A stretch of 9,132 nucleotides of DNA from Alphaproteobacteria bacterium (GTDB taxonomy: Bacteria > Pseudomonadota > Alphaproteobacteria > Sphingomonadales > Rhodothalassiaceae): NCBI GenBank assembly GCA_003694205.1, contig RFKS01000134.1, positions 1-9,132 on the forward strand, read 5' to 3'. Each line of letters begins with the position of its first letter. Position 1 is the first letter of the stretch. Shown here one piece after another: positions 6,439 to 9,132 of the stretch. The notes below the pieces were generated by a model. The model saw only the letters and a list, made by a program, of their open reading frames with translations, was not told where the DNA came from and did not search any database. The translations under genes and the position numbers were made by a program.

Positions 6439-8586
6439 ATGAATACAACGAGATTCTTCATCGCGACACTGGCCCTGTTGCTCGCAACCGTGGGCGGAGT
6501 CGCCCTCGCCGGACCGCAACAAGGAGCGGCATCGCTGGCCGCATCGAAAGCCGGGCCGATGCACAAGCTCGCACCCGGCCTCCGAGCGCTCTATGACAAG
6601 AAGATACATGGCCTTTACGGTGGCACGGCGCCCGCGATGGCGCCGGAGTACGACGGATACGCCGCCATCGACGCCGCGGCCGAAGACGTCGATGCGCTCA
6701 AGGCGCAGCTCGGAGCGCTCGGCGCCGAACGCATCTCGTCTTTCGGCCACATGGTGTCGGCCCTTGTCCCGATCGATGCGCTCGACGAGCTTGCGGCCAG
6801 CAATGTGCTGGTCTATGCGCGGCCATCGCTGGCGCGCTCGGATGCCGGGCTCGTCACCTCGGAAGGCGACATCACCATGCGCAGCGACGAAGCGCGCGCC
6901 GCGTTCGAGGTCGACGGCACCGGGACCCGGGTCGGCATCCTCTCGGACAGCTTCAACTGCCGCCGCGACCCGGCGAGCGTCGCCACCACTATGGAGCAGG
7001 ACATCGCGTCCGACGACCTGCCGGCCGACATCATCATTCTTGAGGACCTGACCTCCGGCTGCAGTGATGAAGGTCGTGGCATGGGCCAGCTCGTGCACGA
7101 TGTCGCACCGGGCGCCGGCCTCGCCTTCCACACCGCGTTCCTGGGCCAGGCGGACTTCGCCAACGGCATCCTGGAACTGGCCTTCGAGGCGGGCTCCGAT
7201 ACCATCGTCGACGACGTCATCTTCTTCGCCGAGCCGATGTTCCAGGACGGCATCATTGCGCAAGCCGCCGACATCGTGAATTCCTGGGGCATTCCCTATT
7301 TCTCGTCGGCCGGCAACAATGCGCGCGATTCCTATGAGGACGATTTCCGGCCGGTCACGGCCACCAATGGCGGCCTCAGCGGCACCTGGCACGATTTCGA
7401 TCCCGGACCGGGGGTCGACACCCTGCAGGATTTCGCGCTCACGACCTCGAGCGACTTTGCCCAGACGACCCTCAGCTTCCAGTGGGACGAGCCCTTTTTC
7501 TCGGTCAGCGGCGCTCCCGGTTCGGCGAGCGACGTGGACGCCGTCTTCTTCGATTCCGATGGCAATGTGCTGCTCGACTGTTTCGCCGACTTCGATCCCG
7601 TGGCCTTCCCGGCAACAGGTGGCTTCCCGCCGCTCTGCCAATTCGGATCGAGTGACAATCGCGGCGGCGACGCCGTCGATCTGCCGTCGGTCGTGAGCTT
7701 CATCGGTCCGGTGACCGTCCAGCTCGGCTTCTTCGTCGCCAGCGGCCCGGCGCCGACGCGGGCAAAATACGTTCCCTTCGACCGTTCAGGCGGCTTCGTC
7801 ATTGCCGAGCACGCGACCGACAGCGGCACCGCCTATGGCCACACCAATGCCGCCGGCTCGGAAGGCGTCGGTGCCGCCTTCTGGCTCTATACGGAGGAAT
7901 TCACCGCACCCGACACGACCTTTCTCGGCGGTGACTGCGTGCCGGCCTGCCTCAACAGCTTCTCCTCGGCGGGCGGCATTCCCATTCTCTTCGATATCGC
8001 GGGCAAGCGCCTCGCGACTCCAGACATCCGCCAGACCCCCGGCATCGTCGGGCCTGACGGAGGCAACACCACCTTCTTCGTCAGCGACACCAGCCTCGAC
8101 GCCGACAGCTTCCCGAACTTCTTCGGCACCTCGGCCTCGGCACCGCATGTGGCTGCGGTCGCCGCACTCATGATCGAAGAGGAGGAAGCCGGAATCGTCG
8201 ACAAGAAGGGCCGCTTCCGCGTCTGCCATGTGCCGCCGGGCAACCCGGCCAACGCGCATGACATCAAGGTCGGAGCAGCCTCGGTGCTGGCCCATCTCCT
8301 GCACGGTGACCGTCTGCGCGAATGCGACGACATCACGCCGGCGCAGATTCGCGCAGTACTGCACGCGACGGCACAGGACATGACCGAGCGCTGGACGGGC
8401 ATCTTCCGCACCGCGACGGGCTTTCTAGTTCTTGTCGACGACGATCCGGCGGCGACCGGCTTCGATTTCGACACCGGATTCGGCATGGTCGACGCCTTCG
8501 AGGCCCTGCGTGCCCTCGATGACGACGAATTCGAATTCGCCGAAAACGAGGGCGAGGACGAGGACAATCACGGCGATGACGATTAG
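6439..8586 (+). CDS. Secreted subtilase-type serine peptidase with Glu in place of catalytic His
   Basis: A 715-residue exported peptidase of the subtilisin/sedolisin clan. A signal peptide (1-24, ending VALA) is followed by a propeptide-like region (about 40-150). The core has Asp170 in VGILSDSF, then EGRGMGQLVHDVAPGA (211-226), where Glu211 sits at the His position of the usual HGT motif. Asp258-Asp259 lie in IVDDV, the oxyanion-type Asn293 in SSAGNN, and Ser565 in GTSASAPHVAAVAAL. The roughly 270 residues between Asn293 and Ser565 far exceed the subtilisin spacing and contain a beta-rich insert. After the Ser helix, a Cys/His module (C596 to C629) interrupts the fold, which resumes with TPAQIRAVLHATAQD and ends near GFGMVDA (680-686). 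Residues 694-715 are 14/22 acidic. ATG 6439 is chosen because it opens the signal peptide and follows GGGGGGAG by 2 bases; ATG 6427 is an alternative. Activity and substrate are unproven. Confidence 0.9.
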   Translation: MNTTRFFIATLALLLATVGGVALAGPQQGAASLAASKAGPMHKLAPGLRALYDKKIHGLYGGTAPAMAPEYDGYAAIDAAAEDVDALKAQLGALGAERISSFGHMVSALVPIDALDELAASNVLVYARPSLARSDAGLVTSEGDITMRSDEARAAFEVDGTGTRVGILSDSFNCRRDPASVATTMEQDIASDDLPADIIILEDLTSGCSDEGRGMGQLVHDVAPGAGLAFHTAFLGQADFANGILELAFEAGSDTIVDDVIFFAEPMFQDGIIAQAADIVNSWGIPYFSSAGNNARDSYEDDFRPVTATNGGLSGTWHDFDPGPGVDTLQDFALTTSSDFAQTTLSFQWDEPFFSVSGAPGSASDVDAVFFDSDGNVLLDCFADFDPVAFPATGGFPPLCQFGSSDNRGGDAVDLPSVVSFIGPVTVQLGFFVASGPAPTRAKYVPFDRSGGFVIAEHATDSGTAYGHTNAAGSEGVGAAFWLYTEEFTAPDTTFLGGDCVPACLNSFSSAGGIPILFDIAGKRLATPDIRQTPGIVGPDGGNTTFFVSDTSLDADSFPNFFGTSASAPHVAAVAALMIEEEEAGIVDKKGRFRVCHVPPGNPANAHDIKVGAASVLAHLLHGDRLRECDDITPAQIRAVLHATAQDMTERWTGIFRTATGFLVLVDDDPAATGFDFDTGFGMVDAFEALRALDDDEFEFAENEGEDEDNHGDDD

Positions 8587-8616
8587 GTCCTCGGCCTTCG
8601 CCTGACGAAATCGCCG

Positions 8617-8643
8617 CGGGCGGATTTCGGTCCGCCCGTTTTT
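8617..8643 (+). terminator. Intrinsic terminator after the peptidase gene
   Basis: An 8-base GC-rich perfect stem CGGGCGGA/TCCGCCCG (8617-8624 with 8631-8638) has a 6-base loop and is followed at once by TTTTT (8639-8643). It starts 30 bases after the peptidase stop. A competing structure is possible: ACGAAATCGCC (8605-8615) can pair with GGCGGATTTCGGT (8619-8631) with two bulged bases, which would break the terminator stem. Confidence 0.85.
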
Positions 8644-8667
8644 CGTGCTTGCATCCCCTCTTTGGCA

Positions 8668-8703
8668 TTGACCGGACACAAAGCCGGCGCTATCGCCGGC
8701 AGC
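8668..8703 (+). promoter_or_regulatory. Candidate promoter of the bioF-like gene
   Basis: TTGACC (8668-8673, 5 of 6 matches to the -35 consensus), a 17-base spacer and TATCGC (8691-8696, 3 of 6 to -10) predict transcription starting near 8703, one base before the ATG. The absence of a Shine-Dalgarno sequence before 8704 fits such a nearly leaderless transcript. The -10 match is weak, so this is a candidate only. Confidence 0.4.
8683..8700. repeat. Perfect GC-rich inverted repeat abutting the bioF start
   Basis: GCCGGCG/CGCCGGC (8683-8689 with 8694-8700) has a 4-base loop CTAT and ends 3 bases before ATG 8704. If transcribed, it would lock up the ribosome binding region. If transcription starts near 8703, it is only DNA symmetry overlapping the -10 box and could be an operator. 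Confidence 0.5.
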
Positions 8704-9132
8704 ATGACCCGGACCCGGCCCCAGACGCGGATTTCTCTCTCCGAATTCGCGCGCCGCAAGCTCGCCGATCTCGCCGAGCGTGGAATTCTGCGCCGCCTCG
8801 TCGCGAGCCATCGCGGGCCCCATCAGGTAGTGGAGCGCGACGGACGGCGCCTCGTGGCCTTTTGCGACAACGACTATCTCGGCCTGACGCAGCACCCCCG
8901 CGTCATCGAGGCGGCACAGAAGGCGCTCGCGGCCCACGGTGCCGGCGCCGGCGCCTCACGCCTTGTCACCGGGAATCTTCCCGTTCACGAGATGCTGGAG
9001 GAGCGGCTTGCCGCCTTCAAGGGCCACGAGGCGGCGGTCCTGTTCGGCAGCGGCTATCTCGCCAATGTCGGCGCGATCCCGGTTCTCGCCGGGCGCGGCG
9101 ACCTCGTGCTCATTGATGAGCTCGCCCATGCC
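8704..9132 (+). CDS. bioF: 8-amino-7-oxononanoate synthase-like enzyme, 5' part only
   Basis: The first 143 codons of an alpha-oxoamine synthase (PLP fold type I), open to the window edge. BioF joins a pimeloyl thioester with L-alanine, releasing CO2, to give the first ring-precursor intermediate (KAPA) of biotin synthesis in the cytosol. The family run is visible: NDYLGL in the N-terminal part, then GAGASRLVTGN, the H/ELEERLA-like helix (HEMLEERLA), FGSGYLAN (114-121) and IDELAHA at the end. His142 matches the His that stacks on PLP. The SRLVTGN stretch favours BioF over 2-amino-3-ketobutyrate ligase or serine palmitoyltransferase, which differ there. The catalytic Lys lies beyond the window, so family membership is safer than exact function. 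The ATG at 8704 has no Shine-Dalgarno sequence. The upstream terminator separates it from the peptidase, so it is probably an independent unit or the first gene of a biotin operon. Confidence 0.87.
   Translation, partial: MTRTRPQTRISLSEFARRKLADLAERGILRRLVASHRGPHQVVERDGRRLVAFCDNDYLGLTQHPRVIEAAQKALAAHGAGAGASRLVTGNLPVHEMLEERLAAFKGHEAAVLFGSGYLANVGAIPVLAGRGDLVLIDELAHA

Noticed and set aside
6331..7641. Minus-strand open frame of 436 codons
   Set aside because: Antisense to the peptidase, crosses its spacer and has no recognisable domain.

Overview
The window is GC-rich and densely coding, and reads like the chromosome of a Gram-negative alphaproteobacterium. The evidence is two large TonB-dependent outer-membrane receptors in tandem, a periplasmic or secreted protease with a Sec signal peptide, an NAD-type short-chain dehydrogenase and a BioF-type synthase with alphaproteobacterial sequence character. 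I see no tRNA, rRNA, CRISPR array, transposase or phage gene. The lineage is inference only; the sequence does not name a genus.

Layout. Positions 1-2058 (minus) hold the first 686 residues of TonB-dependent receptor A, whose C-terminus lies beyond the left edge. A 138-base gap with stem-loops follows, then the complete receptor B at 2197-5187 (minus, 996 aa). B lies upstream of A in the direction of transcription, and the two are clear paralogs. A 262-base divergent spacer (5188-5449) separates B from a short-chain dehydrogenase at 5450-6223 (plus). The spacer carries a long interrupted palindrome and a second dyad that share the core CGGAAT/ATTCCG. After a 215-base gap comes a secreted subtilase-type peptidase at 6439-8586 (plus, 715 aa), closed by a strong intrinsic terminator. 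The window ends inside a BioF-like gene starting at 8704 (plus), with a candidate promoter placed so that its transcript would be nearly leaderless.

How the genes may work together. The two receptors would import a substrate that cannot be named from sequence. The divergent dehydrogenase resembles hydroxysteroid/alicyclic alcohol dehydrogenases and shares the receptors' control region. An exact 12-mer from the left arm of the spacer palindrome recurs just ahead of the peptidase start, so a shared regulator is possible. BioF appears to be a separate housekeeping unit.

Most notable points: (1) the peptidase has Glu where classical subtilases have the catalytic His, while keeping Asp, the oxyanion Asn and the GTSxSxP Ser; (2) a small Cys/His-rich module (CHVPPGNPANAH type) is inserted inside its peptidase domain; (3) the operator-like dyads and the shared 12-mer; (4) the nearly leaderless architecture proposed for the BioF-like gene.
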